Source: Desulfuromusa sp. (lineage in GTDB: Bacteria > Desulfobacterota > Desulfuromonadia > Desulfuromonadales > Geopsychrobacteraceae). Taken from it: a stretch of 8,286 bases of DNA. The stretch is from NCBI GenBank assembly GCA_029933365.1, contig JAOZOH010000124.1:1-8286 (forward strand), written 5' to 3'. Below, piece by piece: positions 7,130 to 8,286 of the stretch. The notes beneath the pieces are model-generated. The model worked only from the letters and a program-made list of their open reading frames with translations. It had not been told where the DNA came from and did not search any database. Within the stretch, counting starts at the first letter, position 1; the number at the start of each line of letters is the position of its first letter. The translations under genes and the position numbers were made by a program.

Positions 7130-7145
7130 TGGCAAGACATTTGCA
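7130..7145 (+). promoter_or_regulatory. Predicted sigma54 (RpoN) -24/-12 promoter of lpxC
   Basis: TGGCAAGACATTTGCA matches the sigma54 consensus TGGCACG-N4-TTGCW at every fixed position except one (A for C at the sixth base). The invariant GG (7131-7132) and GC (7143-7144) have the required 12-bp spacing. A start near 7156 would give a leader of about 39 nt. No convincing sigma70 -35/-10 pair with normal spacing was seen in the 235-bp gap. If real, transcription of lpxC would need an enhancer-binding ATPase activator, for which the upstream dyads are candidate sites. Confidence 0.65.
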
Positions 7146-7194
7146 TATAGTCAGGTCACGAGTTTCACTCATGCTTTGATTGGAAAATAAATAA

Positions 7195-8124
7195 ATGATT
7201 CTTCAACGTTCTATCAAAAAACCAGCGACAATCTCCGGCATCGGTCTACATAGCGGTGCACGCATCAATCTAAGAATGCGGCCAGCCACTGCGAATACCG
7301 GAATCATTTTCCATCGCACCGATGGAGAGCAGACTGTCGATATAAAGGCCTGTTCTGAAAACGTTGTAGACACACGCATGGCAACGGTTATTGGTCACCA
7401 AGGTATGACCGTATCAACAATAGAGCATTTCATGGCGGCTTTGGCGGCCTTTGGTATTGATAATCTTCATGTCGATATTGATGGCTCGGAAGTTCCGGTC
7501 CTTGACGGCAGTGCTGCACCCTTCATCCGTGAAATCCAGCAGGCGGGAATCAAAAAGCTCAACCGCAGCAGAAAATTCATAGCTATCCGCAAACCACTGG
7601 AGATTATAGAAGGCGAGAAACGGATCAGCATTATTCCTTCCCGTTTTTTAAGAATCTCATTTGATATCGCTTTTGATCATCCTGCTATTTCAGTACAACG
7701 CCACAGTATGAAATTCACCACCGAGAGTTTCTGTAAAGAGATTGCAGCTGCCAGAACATTTGGCTTTCTCCATGAAGTTGAGCATCTTAAAGCCAACGGT
7801 CTCGCCCGTGGTGGTTCGCTTGAAAATGCCGTTGTGATTGACTCAGACGGTGTGATGAACCCAGAAGGGCTCCGCTTTCAAAATGAGTTTGTCCGCCACA
7901 AAATTCTGGATTCTTTTGGTGATTTCAGTCTGCTTGGATCACCACTGCTTGGCCACATCAGAGCATTTAAGGCTGGTCATGATCTGAACGCAAAAATGGT
8001 GCGGATGATTGAAGAGAATCCGAGTCACTGGGCTTACGTAGAATTCAGTGAGCAGGCACTCCGGGAAGCACAGCGGTCTAGCTCTAAAGCCTTTGCCATC
8101 GACCTCGCTTGGAATAAAGCATAA
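7195..8124 (+). CDS. lpxC: UDP-3-O-acyl-N-acetylglucosamine deacetylase LpxC
   Basis: LpxC is the cytoplasmic zinc hydrolase that removes the acetyl group from UDP-3-O-acyl-GlcNAc, the committed step of lipid A synthesis. The 309-residue product has the family's length and its two-domain repeat fold. Key residues are visible: ISGIGLHSG at the N-terminus (H19), E77-H78 in STIEHFMAAL (catalytic base and first zinc ligand), and DGSEVPVLDGSAAPF at 96-110. H235 and D239 in RHKILDSFGD supply the remaining zinc ligands, AARTFGF lies at 185-191, and the catalytic-loop histidine is H262 in GHDLN. The ATG at 7195 gives the standard N-terminus MILQRSIKKPATISGIGLHSG. Only a weak GGA (7182-7184) precedes it. 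It appears to be a single-gene unit behind the predicted sigma54 promoter. An intact LpxC indicates a lipopolysaccharide-bearing outer membrane. Confidence 0.97.
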   Translation: MILQRSIKKPATISGIGLHSGARINLRMRPATANTGIIFHRTDGEQTVDIKACSENVVDTRMATVIGHQGMTVSTIEHFMAALAAFGIDNLHVDIDGSEVPVLDGSAAPFIREIQQAGIKKLNRSRKFIAIRKPLEIIEGEKRISIIPSRFLRISFDIAFDHPAISVQRHSMKFTTESFCKEIAAARTFGFLHEVEHLKANGLARGGSLENAVVIDSDGVMNPEGLRFQNEFVRHKILDSFGDFSLLGSPLLGHIRAFKAGHDLNAKMVRMIEENPSHWAYVEFSEQALREAQRSSSKAFAIDLAWNKA

Positions 8125-8286
8125 AACTGCTTTTCTCTCTCTTCGGTCCCCTGCCTTAGCAGTTACAAAATGCCTTGTAGCCTCTGAAAGTTTACCCATA
8201 TAGGGACAAAAGTACCAACTCAATCATTCTGAAACTAGTAGAATCACAGGTACAATTACCTCTTAAAAAACAACCCCTCATCTTAC
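8125..8286. other. Intergenic tail downstream of lpxC, no gene seen
   Basis: This 162-bp stretch carries no supported coding region. AACTGCT (8125-8131) and AGCAGTT (8158-8164) form a 7-bp inverted repeat immediately after the lpxC stop. The loop is 26 nt and no T-run follows, so it is a poor intrinsic terminator. The sequence then becomes AT-rich to the window end, consistent with an intergenic region before a gene outside the window. Confidence 0.5.

Noticed and set aside
7119..7131. IHF-like sequence AATCACTAAATTG
   Set aside because: It has one mismatch to the IHF consensus but overlaps the -24 element, where bending between activator and polymerase would not be useful; AT-rich chance match.
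7129..7151. Possible sigma70 pair TTGGCA (7129-7134) and TATAGT (7146-7151) before lpxC
   Set aside because: The spacer is only 11 bp, far below the usual 16-18, while the same bases fit the sigma54 pattern almost perfectly.
8175..8204. Weak promoter-like TTGTAG and TATAGG pair after lpxC
   Set aside because: Both boxes are poor matches, the spacer is 18 bp, and no gene start is visible before the window ends.

Overview
The window looks like chromosomal DNA of a Gram-negative, probably anaerobic bacterium of the Desulfuromonadales/Geobacter group (Desulfobacterota). This rests on a RuvB that reads like Geobacter-type RuvB, a small phasin-like protein followed directly by an AarF/UbiB-family kinase (an arrangement I associate with this group), and LpxC, which implies lipid A. 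The assignment is inferred from recalled protein resemblance, not from a search. All genes lie on the + strand.

Positions 15-4654 hold a DNA-repair cluster, ruvC-ruvA-ruvB, the complete Holliday-junction resolvase and branch-migration machinery. It is followed without a gap by a long gene for an unrecognised protein of about 775 residues that starts at, or just inside, the ruvB end. A 145-bp imperfect-palindrome repeat (copy A, 1142-1286) sits between ruvA and ruvB. A second copy in the same orientation (copy B, 4652-4796) begins exactly at the stop codon of the unknown gene. The two align without gaps at about 83% identity (121/145 by hand count). A third, half-length relic (copy C, 4809-4858) follows.

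Positions 4876-6959 hold a second transcription unit: a good sigma70-type promoter with an extended -10, a strong Shine-Dalgarno, the phasin-like coiled-coil protein, and then the UbiB-family protein, read from a TTG start in the same frame.

Positions 6960-7194 are a 235-bp AT-rich intergenic region with several small dyads and, at 7130-7145, a near-consensus sigma54 (-24/-12) promoter pointing at lpxC (7195-8124), the committed step of lipid A synthesis. The last 162 bases contain no gene I can support.

The genes are mostly core housekeeping. The unusual parts are the hairpin repeats placed inside and at the end of the ruv operon, the unknown gene tied to ruvB, and the apparent sigma54 control of lpxC.
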